Source: Chamaecyparis obtusa (lineage: Eukaryota; Streptophyta; Pinopsida; Cupressales; Cupressaceae). From it: a DNA stretch of 64,000 nt. Both the position numbers and the translations under genes were made by a program. Below the pieces are notes generated by a model. It made no database searches. It was given only the letters and a program-made list of their open reading frames with translations, and was not told the origin of the DNA. How positions within the stretch are numbered: the first letter of the stretch is position 1; the number at the start of each line of letters is the position of its first letter. The stretch is from NCBI GenBank assembly GCA_027943335.1, contig BSBK01005650.1, forward strand, positions 1,522,501 through 1,586,500. The letters run 5' to 3'. Positions 11,918 through 23,991 of the stretch are shown piece after piece.

Positions 11918-13342
11918 TGTAATATCCCAACTTGGATATTGCCTCAAATATGATTTTGGTTGTCAATTTTGAATGTTTGACATTTAGTTAAACACTTAGC
12001 ATGCAAACTCATAAGCTCAAATCAAATTTATATCTCTTAACTTCAAACATATATAGAGCACACATTAAGGCAAACACTTGGTAAATATGTCATTCTAAAA
12101 ATGCACCAAGCTATTCAAGGCATTCTGTCATACAATTTTCATACAACTAATTGCTGCAACTATTCACAAAAATTCCTCTCTATTCAATTCTGAAAATGAA
12201 TTACATATAATGATCAACTATTATTATGAGAAACAAATTTATTGCAACTAGTAAAAATTGTGCAAATGGATTGCAGCTTGAGTTCGTGGCCTAAAATTGA
12301 TTGTAGTTGTCTGAAAATAAATACCCATAGTTGCTAAAGAAGAAATGACTTAATGGCACTCAAAAAACCCCCATACATGCCCTGGAAAATACCCACATCA
12401 CCCTTCAATTGCTCACACAGCTTCTAGACTCTATGTTGCGGCCATATTAAATTCTTACGCAGTCTTGAATGGCTGCAATTTGTATTATTTTTGTTTCTTA
12501 TTCCTCTGCACACAATTTGAATTATAATCTATGGTATCAAACTCCAATTTCATCACCTTTTGGCACAATCATGGCCTCTGTATGAAGCCATAGCTAGCAG
12601 CAAGAATCAATAGATCTTTCACCACCTCTAAATGCAAAAAAACCTTGAAGAATTCCTTTCTCCAATGGCTGAAGTCGAAACCCTGGTTTCTTCTTCTCAT
12701 AAACTTCACCAATTTCAAAAAAGCATAATCAACATAATGAAAAATGAACTCATGTGAGTCTTTAATAACTTTCATGAAGAACCCACACACTTTTTCCAAC
12801 CAATGTGGGATAAATAGAGATACTTTTCTTTTTTAATAATTCATTTACTCCAATCCTTTTAATTAATACCTTGACTTAGGCTTCCATGAATTAATTAAAT
12901 AAATGGTCCCTTCCCATGATGACTCAACCCTCAACTTAAGTGAAATTCTAAAGTTAAATTATAACTTTATAATAAGCCATTTAATGATTTAATAATAATT
13001 TGGCTACCAAAATAATAATAAGTCCCAAAATACTTATCCTTTTAATATGCTATCTGAAATAGGAGTCACACCTATTATTTCCCTACGTAACTAAATGCAC
13101 TTTCCAAAAATAGAAATGGTCCTTCTCGAACAACATTAGGCTTACTATTAATAGTAAACATGGCAAAAGTATAGCAAATGAAGTCCAAATGATGCCAAAC
13201 AAAAGCCTAACCAAAGCATACTGAATCCTGGAGTAGATGCTCATTGAAAGAGACCCTCTGTCCATCCTCATTAGCCTTCATAGGGTCATATGATAGGCTA
13301 ATCCATCCATAGTCATGGTCACCCTAAAAAGGAGACATTACA
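11918..13342 (-). repeat. B1 5' LTR
   Basis: On the minus strand it begins TGTAATGTCTCC and ends GGGATATTACA. The ending matches D1's LTR (GGGATATTACA) rather than A1's. A decayed copy of the U3 palindrome lies at 13141-13158 (CTTACTATTAATAGTAA). No gene is visible inside; short open frames are incidental. Confidence 0.85.
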
Positions 13343-13939
13343 AGATTTCGAAAAACCCACCAAGAATCTGGAAGTAGATTTTTGATCCAGCATGGAAAAC
13401 AAGAGTTTCAAAAGAAACCCTAGCCATCTGCAACAAACTTTAAAAAATGGTAGAAAAGCTTAAAAAACAAAGTTGTAACAGGTTTGAACTTGTAGAATAA
13501 TGGCCAGATTTGAAGGTCGTTGTCACAGCAATGGTCGTGAGCCCTAAAAACCAGAGAGGAGCTGAGTTGCAGAAGAAACAACCATAAATCTATAAACGAA
13601 AATGGAAGATATCTTGTTGCATGTAAAAAACGACCATATAGAGCCATGGGCGGCAGGTAAAAGTGACCACAAAAGGAGCAAAAAACACCAGTGACTGGTT
13701 GCAGGCTGCAGAATCATGCACGGGTTTGAGAAAAAAACTTCCGCCCAACAAAAATAGGATTTGCAGGTCGAGCGACGCCCAAATGAGTTGCAACAAAAAA
13801 AAATGACTAAAAAACCGTAGTTGGGTTTGAGAAAAGAGAGTAGAGATCTCATAATTTTTTAGAAAAATTTCAATGGGCAAATAATTTCAAAAATGAAATT
13901 AAAACACTTTTTGAAAAAAAAGACCTTGCTATGATACCA
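13343..13939 (-). other. Copia leader with primer-binding site at 13928-13939
   Basis: On the minus strand TGGTATCATAGC (13939-13928) directly follows the LTR at 13940, so this is a 5' leader. It runs to about 13424, where an ATG opens a short frame (MARVSFETLVFH), and is then cut by B1 at 13343. No further domain can be identified. Confidence 0.6.
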
Positions 13940-14666
13940 TATTACGCTAAGCAATTGGTAAAATATTTTATGTATTGAAGGAAGAACAAATTAGTTCTTA
14001 AATAGATTAACAAGAGACAATGTTTCTAAATAAGAAACAATCATAAAAATAGAAACTATATCTACAGGATATTTACTTTATAGATAACCATTAAATAAAT
14101 AGAAAGATATTATTTTAATGTCTGTGATTATGATTCACCGTATCACCAATGAGATGGCGCGGTATCAATACATATATGCTGTGAAGCATGCTGTCTCACG
14201 TAGAGTCACAGCTCTACGTGAAACCACATGGTTTCACGTAGAGTCGTGCCTCTACGTGAGGCGACTCATTAGTAACAATGTTTAGCGATGACAACAAGGG
14301 TTATCGTTTAGCGATAATGATACTATTTGCTGTGCATTATCATTATCGATACCCATCGATACTTTGGAACAATATAATTATTAAACATAAATAATTATAT
14401 GTATGTTCAATAATATAGCTATTACTGAATATTCATATAATTAGTGATGTTTATTATTGCTAATAAATAATTATACTTAGCAGCGATATAGTAATAATAT
14501 TATATTATGATTATGAGATAAACATAATCATAATATAATATCATTTACTGATAATCATATCTCTAGTAGGTAAAGGATAGAGATCAAATGTTCAAGGCCG
14601 ATAGGCCACTTATACATTTGATTATATTGGTCAGAGTAATCCGATCGAAGTTACATATCTTTAACA
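13940..14666 (-). repeat. Copia LTR with internal sequence on both sides
   Basis: On the minus strand it starts TGTTAAAGATATG (14666) and ends GCGTAATA (13940). A purine tract precedes it, and a primer-binding site follows it. It is related to the C1 LTRs (TGTTAAAC start, same pre-PPT word CTAAGAG). It contains short CACGTAGAGTC / CTACGTG inverted repeats at 14197-14265. Being flanked by a 3' end on one side and a 5' leader on the other suggests a recombinant or tandem element. Confidence 0.7.
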
Positions 14667-15239
14667 CTCTCTTAGCTAGGGAGGAGACTTTCTATCCTTG
14701 TTGAGAATACAATAGATCCATTTATTGTGTGAGAGAAAGATATCACCTCACCGTGATATCAGGAGTTATGGCATGTCCACGAATATCACCTCACATGATA
14801 TTTACCAAAACTCACAGAGTAATATCCATCACTATGGTATGTGCACAGGTATCAAGTCACATGATACCTACCATAAGGATATTGGCTCATGGCATATCCA
14901 CAGATATTAAGTCACATAATATCCACCATGAATATCTCAGTAATATCATTCATCATGGCTTATCCATAGATATCATGTCTCATGATGTCCACCATTCAAT
15001 TGATATTACTCAAGAGATAATGTGATTATTGTAAGATCGCCACCTTACAATAATAACCAATAATACAAGTGTTCAAATTGAAAGATCGTCACCTCTTAAT
15101 GATGTTACAGGGGCCCATGAAGTCATAGAGTCACACACATGACATTATAATAGATAAAAGAGTTTACACATTAAACATCTTAGAATATATTAGTACAATA
15201 ATTTAACATTGCTGAGACTCAATCTCAGATAAGGTTACA
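14667..15239 (-). repeat. Copia 3' untranslated region with degenerate tandem repeats
   Basis: Between the RNase H stop and the LTR lie about four diverged units of roughly 60 bp, at 14750-15000. They repeat the words ATGGCATGTCCAC, GATATCA and TCACATGATAT. The purine tract GGGAGG-type sequence next to 14667 fits a PPT. No gene is visible. Confidence 0.65.
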
Positions 15240-16160
15240 TTTTCTACCATACCAAGCTTACCTCAAAAGTATTCAGCCTTTGTCTTGGAGAGAGGCTTGG
15301 TGAGAATGTCTGCCGTTTGTTCACTTGTAGCAACATATCTCAACTAAATAACATTCCTTTCCACCATGTCTCTAGCATAATGGTAGGGAATTTTTATATG
15401 CTTTGATTTGTCATGAAACACAAGATTTACTGAAAGCTTTATACAACTTTGGTTGTCACAGTGAATGATAGTAGGATCCAAGGATTGTCCAAACAATTCT
15501 ACATGAAGTTTCCTTAGCCATACAACTTCTCAAGCTCCCATGGATGCTGCAATGTACTTGGCTTCTGTGGAACTTTGCACAACTAAAGATTGCTTCTTAC
15601 TAAACTAGGAGATCATAGCTAAACCTAAGCTGAAACAACACCTTGCTGTGCTTTTCCGATCAACTACACTTCTAGCCCAATCTGAATTAGTATATCCATG
15701 TAGATTTAGGTCTACATTATTATACTTCAAACCACATCCAATTGTACCACATAGGTAGCTAAGTATGTGTTTATCTGCCACTAGATATAACTGTCTTGGT
15801 TCACTCATAAACTGATTAAGTGCACTCACTGCATAACAAATGTCATGTGTACTATTGACTAGGTACATCAAAGACCCAATCATTTGTCTATAAGGAGTGA
15901 GATCTACCAAGTTTGAGTTAGCTGCATCTTCTTTTAACTTATGCAAGTTGGTTTCCATGGGTGTAGCCATTGATTTACAATCCATCATTCCAAACCTTTT
16001 CAGAATGTCAATAGTATATTTTCCTTGATTTAAGATGATTCCATCAGCCTGCTGCCATACCTCTAGACCAAGGAAATAGTGTAAAGGACCTCACTGATTG
16101 ATGATGTTCTGATCTTTCATAAATATTGATGTTATAACTTTGTTGCCATCACTATTACCG
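15240..16160 (-). pseudogene. Ty1/Copia reverse transcriptase C-terminus and RNase H remnant
   Basis: The minus-strand frame shows HYFLGLEVW near 16075, an RT thumb/connection region (GKYTIDILKRFGMMDCK), YRQMIGSLMYL, and a decayed RNase H (NSDWARSVVDRKST, then QSSTEA-like near 15560). Stops interrupt it after 15605. It closely matches the equivalent part of C1 and lacks everything upstream of the YVDD region, because an LTR begins at 16161. It is a 3' fragment, not active. Confidence 0.85.
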
Positions 16161-17560
16161 TGTCATGTCCCCTTTCTAGCACAAGTTGTATGAGTTTGTT
16201 GTTAGCTTATTTCTTTATGGTCTTGTAGGCTAACTAGGACATTAGAGGGACCTTGAGGCCATTTGGCCTAGCCAGTTTCATTGCAAGCCATTCTGAGGGG
16301 TTTTGAGATAGTTTGAGCCTACTTACTATTTATAGTAAGTCATTATGGGCATGTTGGACTTCTAGTTGCAGTGACATGTTGATGGTAAATTGGTAATATA
16401 GACAAGATCATTTATTTATCATTAATATAATTTATTATGCATTAATAAAGTTATTTTATAAAATTAAATTAAATTATTTAACTTTATTAAATGCTTAGTC
16501 TATAGTTTGTGGGAAATATTTAATTAAATGCCCCCTTTTATTGTATAATATATTGGAAGCATAAATAAAAGTTATCGGGGACTTAAGTGAAGGAAAATTA
16601 TGTTATGTGGCATGAAAATATTAAAGAAAAAGCAATTCTGATAAAATAAGGGTCGAAAAAGCAGCCGCAAGAAAATAAGGGTGAAAAAGCAAAACTCCCG
16701 AAATTATAGGAAGGGGGAAAAAGTGATTTTGTTTATCTCATATTGTCAAGGTGAGTGGTTGAGCTCTTAGAAAGTGTTATAAAAGAGATTGAAGAGCTCT
16801 CTTTCAACATGCTGGAAAATATATCAAATTGGTGAAATTGTTTAGAGAAGTTTCTCCCAAGGGCTTGGAGGACGAAACCCCTCTATGTTGACATTCTTTC
16901 TGCTGTTGCAAGATACGGCCAGGAGGAATGCTCATTGCAAGGTAAAATCTGTTTGTTATGTAGTATGTCCTACATAATTTCCATAGTCAAGGGTTTGAGT
17001 TGGAGGTTTGAGAAAACTGAAGATTTTATTGTGGCCATACTGCTGCAAATCGATCTGGCTATGCTTGCATTTGTTTGAGAAGTGTATATGACTGCCATAC
17101 TGATCTGAAAGAGCCCAGAATTGAATCGTCCAAATCAGAGGTAATTTGTAGCAGCTCGTACTGGCCTGGAGACATCTTCAGCATTGCTATACAGGACTGA
17201 GTGTGTTACGAAGTGATAAATCTGCTGGGTGACTTAAGGAAAGGTGCAGATTCAGTCTGAAGCAAGTTGAAGTGTTGTACAGACCTGTAGCAGCTTCCAC
17301 ACAGCTTGAAGATCCATCATTAAGGGCGTACCAGTCTGAGATGGAGTGTTGTGCTTAGCAGTGATTACCAGGAGTGCAGCGATAAGGATTTAAGAAAATT
17401 ATATCTGCTGCAGCAAGCAATAGCATTGTAATGAACTATGGACCATGTAATTTCAGATCTCTGTATGTATTTCAGAATGTATTTTCAGGGGTATTGGTGA
17501 TTGGCATAATAGTTTGAAAACATTCTCTTATCATTGATATTGTTAATCTAGTGGACAGCA
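16161..17560 (+). repeat. LTR (family K), 3' limit uncertain
   Basis: Begins TGTCATGTCCCC immediately after the Copia frame is cut. It has GGCTAACTAGG near 16228, the perfect palindrome ACTTACTATTTATAGTAAGT at 16321-16340 (160 bp from the start, the same spacing as in H), and a TATA-like TTATAAAAG near 16777. The middle resembles H's LTR (GTTGCAAGATAC, CAGGAGGA). I cannot see a clean 3' end; the copy may be truncated. Confidence 0.65.
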
Positions 17561-18372
17561 ACATAGATATTTCCCGTCTTTCATTAGCAATAGATACATA
17601 TTTGTGTGGCTTGCATATCCATTTTAATACTATCAACCCAAAATCAAACAAACTCAGGAAATGCAATAATCAGATTGCTGGCCAACTGTTTGACAAATTA
17701 CAGTAATTGGGAAAGGGGAAAAAAATAAGTGTGTGAATAAGGGCAGCCATTTAATACTGCATCAAAATAAATTCTTCTTGAAAGGATTTGAATCAGAACT
17801 TTAAATATTTGTTGCATCATATTTGACTTTGTCAAAGAAGGAGACCTGGGTTAATTCAATCATTTTACATTTCTGAACAAGAAGTTGGCAAAATACACAC
17901 TTCTCCAAAGGGTCAAAAGTATGTTGTAACCTGCAAAACTTGCTATTGGTGTGTGAAAGTTATACCCAAAAAGCAATGCAAGAATCTGGTTTTATAAATA
18001 AATACTATCTAGACTCTAGAGAGTTAAGGATAAAAAAATGCATTTTAGCATTGTGTGCTGACATACCGAACAAGTGCTTGGCTACCATTTCAAGTTTTCA
18101 AAATTTACTCCTAATGGTGGTCGGCTTTTTGATTTTTCCCGTCCTCTTATTTAGTTTGTTAGTTGATTAAGTGCTTTTCTTTAATTGGATCTTTTAGCAC
18201 AAGTTGCAATTGTTGATATAGCTCTGTCCTTGATTTGATTTTGAGACATTCTCAGTTCTTTCAACAAATGTTGTGTTTAGACTGTTTTAGGTTCTGTATA
18301 TTAGGGCATCCTTAAGAATATTGCAGTGTTGCTGCATTGATTTGATGCATGTTTCTTTAATGTTCTTAACAG
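17561..18372 (+). other. Unassigned non-LTR sequence upstream of exon-like blocks
   Basis: No LTR tips and no retroelement motifs are seen. A 76-codon frame at 17940-18170 has no recognisable features. It could be promoter, 5' UTR or first-intron sequence of the adjacent exon-like blocks. Confidence 0.3.
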
Positions 18373-19145
18373 GCAGGCAGTATTGTGAGGATGGATTGTA
18401 TGTCCACAATGCTGGGAAATGGAAGGTACCTGAAATTTATCATTCATAACTTGTATATGCATATTTTATCTTCATGAAGACTTAATGTTGAAAAAGTGAA
18501 AGAACTATAAACATGTGCTAGCAGTTTTCACAAGTGATAAAAAATGGAGTTTATACGAGATTGCATTATTAGTTCTTATGCCCTATCCTAGCTTCTTATA
18601 CGTATTAGTCCTTAAATGGCTTCCGCAGTCACTTTTAATTACTGATCCTGGGCTACATTTTAGAACTTTAACACCCTCACTAGAATTTTCTGTATCCTTT
18701 TGATTTGGATAATTGTTTCACATGATAACTTGCATGGAAAAATTAATGGGAGGCATGACTCCACTACTTTCTAATTAGATACAGGAATGTTTTTCGCAGA
18801 TCCGTTTCTGCTAAGCTTGGTTCAAATTTAATGCCTCAACATCGGAAACAGGAATGGAAAAATATATATAGAAATTATAGTTTCAGTTACTTTAATAAAT
18901 CACTTGCAAGCGCATCAAGGTGCAGCTGGCCACTTCTTGTATGCGCTAAAAGATCTTTGAAGGAGCAAATACCTGGCTTTTTGGGTATATATAGTCCTAT
19001 AGTTGCGGGCAATTCACCGCATATGGTTTTTGCTACAACAGTTGGTTCAGAAGAGAAAGCTTCTGAGTCAACAGAAGACCACTCTGGCAACCCTGTTATA
19101 GCTTCATCTGGTGGATATTTTGGAATACCTGTTAATAGAACCGAG
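18373..19145 (+). pseudogene. Host gene fragment: two exon-like blocks, possible organelle-targeted N-terminus
   Basis: Block 1 (18373-18425) is preceded by TTCTTAACAG and ends GGAAG before GTACCT. Block 2 (18800-19145) follows TTTTTCGCAG and ends ACCGAG before GTAAAT. These are consensus acceptor and donor sites. Joining keeps one frame from ATG 18391 for about 127 codons. The N-terminus is rich in Ser, Arg and Lys and poor in acidic residues, like a plastid or mitochondrial transit peptide; later residues include VFATTVGSEEKASES and GGYFGIPVNRTE. I do not recognise the family and see no convincing next exon. It is the best candidate for host coding sequence outside the elements, probably a truncated gene. 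Confidence 0.5.
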
Positions 19146-19893
19146 GTAAATATTTTCTTCACAATTCTTGCATCGCTGCTTCTTCAAACTTTGGAAATGA
19201 TCACTGTCATTAATGAGCATTTGGTTAAGGTAGTATAGTTACACTTACATAAGTGCATTATTACAGTCCTCAATAATGTTTCAATGGCAGATCTCAACAT
19301 TATTTGTTACACCTTTGTAAAGCACATATGAAACTTCAAAAAATTAGATGAATATGTACATGCTAATATTGTCACTATCCTTAACAATGTTCAGCTGTGA
19401 ATGCATGCAAGTTAATTTGATGTTTTCTGCTCTTTTGTTGCACAATTATTTTTCTTGTGACTCTTCTTTTTGATTCCCTTATCTTTCTATGCTAATTGTA
19501 GCAAGTAGATTACATGTCCACAAGTAAGTTAGTACAGGATCATCTTTTCGGGTTTCAAAAACCCAGATATTGCCATCTATTTCCTAACATGTTCAAATGG
19601 ACAGAGGAGCATTAGAAGGTGTTTAGTGAAACTTCCATGTCCACAGTAATGTCTTGAAATTTAGAATTGACTGCATGCTTTATCACAGGGGTTAAGTCAT
19701 GGGTTGGATCATCTAATCTGCTTGGTCTATTGACTTTTGTACAAGACCTAAGAGCGACTATTACAGAATAGAGTAGTTATCCTTGGAGACAGTCTGCTCT
19801 GTTCAAATTCAAAAGTTTCAACAGTTCTTTTTTTTGCACAGATCACGATACACTCTATTGAAATGGCTAATAAATAAGTGATTTGTGTAGGAG
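19146..19893 (+). other. Unassigned sequence downstream of the exon-like blocks
   Basis: T-rich, intron-like sequence with no long frame. A short segment bounded by ATTGTAG and GTAAGTT at about 19502-19523 could be a tiny exon, but nothing supports it beyond the splice-like words. Confidence 0.25.
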
Positions 19894-20104
19894 TGTATGT
19901 CCCCTTCCGTGTAGTCACTCTTGGAGGACTTATTAGCCTATTTAATTCCTATAGGATATAATTGGGATCAAGGTAATTAATTATTTAATATTATCCCTCA
20001 AAAAACTTATAAGGGTAATATTATATAATTAATTTAATAGTTATAAAATGACTTCCATGGTAATTTAAGCAAGATTTTAATAAAGTCACTTTATTAATTT
20101 CCTC
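19894..20104 (+). repeat. 5' part of LTR (family J)
   Basis: Begins TGTATGTCCCC and continues into AT-rich sequence ending TTATTAATTTCCTC. It is cut by a minus-strand solo LTR and appears to resume at 21503 (CAGCTC, then AAAAGAGAGGGAAAA). The same junction words occur uninterrupted in the F1 3' LTR around 62690. Confidence 0.6.
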
Positions 20105-21497
20105 TGTAAGAACCCCTGTGGGTTCAAAACTCTGTCTGCTACAGCTAATTGTTCTTATTTTTTGAGGTTTTTGAATTTTTGCAACTTTTTTTTGGTTTTT
20201 TGATATATATGCTTTTTTTGGGGGTTTTTGGACAATATATGAAGTACAAATGCAATGCTTGATTTTAAAATGAAATTTACTTGTACTTGCTCACCAAACT
20301 TTATTTACCAAATATTTGCAAGTAAATAATTACAAATCTTATATGAATGTAACTTATCTATTTCAAATTATTAAAGAGCCTGGAGCAGTATGTCTTTGAC
20401 GATATATGTATATCCCTGAAGGTGATCGCAGAAGTCTGAAAAGCCAAAAATCTTTGACGCGCAGGCTGGTAATTGCAGCGTCTGCACTTTGGAAACAAAC
20501 TGAGCCTTGCTCTTGCAATGCAGGCTCCCCTAACACGGCCACTGCCCAGTAACTATGATGCCGTCTCTGTATGAATATTTGTGGCAGCTAATATGACCAA
20601 ACACAGTCTCTCTCAAAGCTGCGATTTGTTCTTAGATTCCAACCACATACACGGCAACCCACTGCTGAAGACAAACGCTGATTTCCCTTTACCAAGTGAT
20701 CTCTAAATCTCAATTCACAACCTCTGTTACAGGCTATTGCAGGCACGATTCATTGGCTGATGGAAAACCAACTCAAAGTGCTATCGGCTCTGAGAATTAA
20801 CAATTCTCCTAGCTCCAAATCCTCAAACCCTTAACTCCGTTCTCAATTCACCAACTCACAATCTCATAAAAACTGCATGCAGAATGAACCTTTCGATTAC
20901 CATCTATTGCTTAAATAAATCCATCTTTCCCAAACGATTACCCGGCTTCTTCCTTACACGTACGACCAGCATCTTCAGCATTACTCTTCGCATAGTTTGA
21001 ATTCATAAAAGCTTTTACTTCCAAGGTTTGAAATATATTTGATTAATATATTTCCTTCCAACGTCAAAATGGCCCAATGTCCCTCATTACATACCGTTAA
21101 TTAACTTATACCCAAACTTCATAATATAAGCTCTTTTAAATTCATTAATTAATTGAGACTTAATTAATGAATAAGACATTAATAAATTGCTTATCGAAAC
21201 CTTCAGTCGAATAAAAACAACTCCTGGTCGTTACCAACTGAGCCATACCCCCAAGTGCTCTGATAAAAATAGCATTAGCATTCAGCTATAATTGACTTAC
21301 TATAAATAGTAAGTCCATCAAATCAAGACAAATGAAGTAAAGAATCCCGGACACCACGATGCTGAAGAGAAATAATGCTGCTTTTGCCAAGATAACAGAC
21401 AAACAAAGACCCTCAAACCATTGCATTAGCCCATGAGGGTGGCAATAATGGGCTAACAATACCAGCAATGGACACTAGCTAAAATAGGGACATTACA
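20105..21497 (-). mobile_element. Solo LTR inside LTR J
   Basis: On the minus strand it runs TGTAATGTCCC to GGGTTCTTACA. Flanks are TCCTC (20100-20104) and TTTTC (21498-21502), differing only by two C/T changes, consistent with a decayed 5-bp duplication. It carries the perfect palindrome at 21295-21314, 183 bp from its start. It has no interior and no coding region. Confidence 0.7.
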
Positions 21498-22535
21498 TTT
21501 TCAGCTCAAATTTTAATTAAAAGAGAGGGAAAACCTAAAAGGTGTCTAGAAGCTTCTCTGGTGGTTATAAAAGAGCAGCTGGTTATAAAAGAGCAGCTTG
21601 GGCCTCATTACATGCTTGGTTAATTTCTTATTTGGATTTGGACAGCTTCTTGGAGCTTTATACCCTAAAACACAAACCCTAAGGTATTGTTGGTTTTGGT
21701 AGTGAAACCATCTACCCTAGTTGGAGTTGGAGATATCAATTATGTATTTTGCAGTGTTTCTATCATTGTTTGCTTCAAATTTGTGAAGTCTCTTCAGAGA
21801 TGAATTTGCAGGGGATTGTGATTTAATTACAGGAGTTATTTAATATGAATACCTTTCTTGGAGGTGTCACTATGAGAAGTGGAAGATTATCATTATGAGG
21901 GTACATTTGAAGATTGATATAATATAAGTTTGTGAACTTATTGGGTGTGAGTTTTCTAGAGCTTTATTGATAGATATTATGTTGTTGTTGCTAGTACATG
22001 GGAACTCTTATATTGCTGGGTGCCTAAATGAAAAATATAATATTGTGCTTGTAGTGCGATTGTTTGTATGCAATTTAAAGATTGTGCAACTCCCATTTTT
22101 GAGGGACGAATTCTTTACATGCATAGACAAATTGCATTCTCAAGGGCGTGAGCTTGTTTATTATTTGGCGTGGGGTTGCTGTATATGAGCCACCCCTTAT
22201 TTCCTGGTATGAACCTCTATTTGCTCTAGTGCAGGCTTCAACTTGGTTGTGGATTTATTTACGTGGGAATCATTACATAGTCATAGATCCTTGGAGCAGC
22301 AATGTGGGCTCATATGGAAGCGATTTTGATATTGGAGATTTCGTTTCCTAGGTTGTGGGAAGGAGTTTTCTATTTGAACATCCCTGTGCTTCAGTCCACT
22401 ACATGCATTCATATTGTTCATTCTTGTTGTGTGGCATTCACCTCTAAATTATAGACCGTTGATCTTGAATATTTATAATCAAGTTTTCTCTGTTGGATAA
22501 CTTTTTAAAGGCTAGCGACTTCTAACATTAGGCCT
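21498..22535 (+). repeat. Remainder of LTR J and unassigned sequence
   Basis: A duplicated TATA-like unit, GGTTATAAAAGAGCAGCT, occurs twice in a row at about 21562-21598, as expected of an LTR promoter. Frames at 21967-22351 show no recognisable domain. The 3' end of J is unclear; H starts at 22536. Confidence 0.4.
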
Positions 22536-23944
22536 TGTAATGCCCCCTTTCTAGCCCATCAATTCATGATGTGTTGTTAGCCCATTTTGCCCTGTCACGT
22601 GGGCTAACTAGGACTTTACAAGGATCAGAGTGAGATTTGGCTTAGGTAATCCCAATTTCAGGCCAATTGGAGTTGATTCAATAGGGTTTCCAAATACTTA
22701 CTATTTATAGTAAGTCAACAGTGGGCTCAGTAATTTTGGCATTTCAGTATTGGACTTGGACTGTCTCGTCGAGACCTTTCGAACGAGCTATCACACATGG
22801 TTTTCCGAGTCCGATTGATAATTTATTATAATTCCTAAAGATTAAATAGTTTATTAATAAAGTGACTATTAAATTAAAGTACATTTTATTATAAGTCACT
22901 TTCTTATTATAATAACATTTTATTCACTTAATTGGGAAATGATATTTTAAAGGGAAAAGTTATTTATCCCACATTCACAAGTCTATTGAAGCATCTCTAA
23001 GAAGTTATAAAATAAAGTGAAGGGCTCTTTCTTCAGCATGCTTGGATACTATATTAAATTTGTGAAATTGTGGAGAAGTTCTATTTGAAGGTTTGTGAGG
23101 ACGTAAACCCTCATGAATAACATTCTTCTTGTGGTTGCAAGATACCGTCAGGAGGATTGAGGAGCTTAAGATACATCAGATTGTTTGTGTTATTTGATAT
23201 TCACTTTTGGATGAAATTTGTCAGCTACCAGGAGGTTCGATTTTCAGTTCCAGAAGTAGGGAATCCAAAGTTCTTGCTGTTGGTGCATAGCTACAAGCTA
23301 GGCGTCTCTACTATGGACCGTATTCAGCATGGCTGGGCTTTGGTGTGATTGAGAGGAGTGCCGTACTAATTTGGAGGCCATTAGAGAAGTGTAGTACATC
23401 TTTGGGTTGGGTTATAATACTCATAAAACATCTCCAGCAAGCTGCCTAAGTCTGCAATCACTGTGGGCAGTGTCGTATAGGCCTGCATTTTGTTTACAGA
23501 ATCTGAGACCAGCATCAAGGGTGTCGTTTAGACTTGCATATAGCTGGGAGGTGACATTGAGGTCCCATATTTGCTATTAATGTGCTTAATGGACATTATC
23601 TTGATAGAATAGAGATTTGGGTACGCATATATCATTGACCCAATGGTCTGCTATGTTATTTCATTACTGATTTGTAATTGAAGTATTGAATAAATCTGAA
23701 ACGTTAATTTGAGATAAAACATAGATATGTTTATATTACTATTGTGTCTAGTATGAGCTCTGTTATACCTTGTTTTACATTGGATTTGAATAATCTGCAA
23801 CACATAGGAAACAATAAAGAAATACATTTCATCTGCACTTGGAAACAAATCAGAACTTAGCAGTGGACTTGCATGACAATTGTTGGATAAAGTTCTTGTG
23901 AGCTGAAAGGGTACAAAATTCTCAGAACAAGGGGTGTCTTTATA
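22536..23944 (+). repeat. H 5' LTR
   Basis: Starts TGTAATGCCCCC and ends GTGTCTTTATA. It has GGGCTAACTAGGAC near 22610, the perfect palindrome at 22696-22715, and a TATA-like GTTATAAAATAAAG near 23004. It holds about 225 bp (near 23620-23845) that is absent from the 3' LTR. Confidence 0.9.
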
Positions 23945-23945
23945 G

Positions 23946-23957
23946 TGGTATCAGAGC
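23946..23957 (+). other. H primer-binding site
   Basis: TGGTATCAGAGC is a canonical initiator-Met tRNA primer-binding site, one base after the LTR. The leader CCTGCCATCTTGG follows. Confidence 0.92.
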
Positions 23958-23991
23958 AATGTATCCTGCCATCTTGGTGGGTACAATACAA

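Larger units (their letters stand above)
7658..13342 (-). mobile_element. Element B1: non-autonomous LTR element, 3' end lost
   Basis: Minus-strand relative of A1. It has a 5' LTR (11918-13342), a primer-binding site just inside it, and an interior that encodes the same acidic coiled-coil protein family. The frame stops abruptly near 7657, where the family C block begins, so the 3' LTR is missing. A solo LTR (8076-9474) interrupts the coding region. B1 is inserted into the leader of a minus-strand Copia element (13343 onward); without the far end no target duplication can be checked. Confidence 0.82.

Noticed and set aside
13420..13880. Overlapping Phe/Leu-rich minus-strand frames as a membrane protein
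   Set aside because: They are T-rich leader sequence next to a primer-binding site; several frames are open together and none has a conserved motif.
14190..14270. CACGTAGAGTC / CTACGTG repeats as a CRISPR-like array
   Set aside because: Only two or three imperfect inverted copies within an LTR of a plant-type retroelement; no regular spacers.
16161..18063. A 1.9 kb solo LTR ending at 18063 with target duplication TACCG
   Set aside because: TACCG does occur at 16156-16160 and 18064-18068 after a CA, but the Copia frame cut at 16160 does not resume after 18068, so the match is probably chance.
19502..19523. A 22-bp micro-exon after the exon-like blocks
   Set aside because: Only splice-like words support it; no frame or homology evidence.
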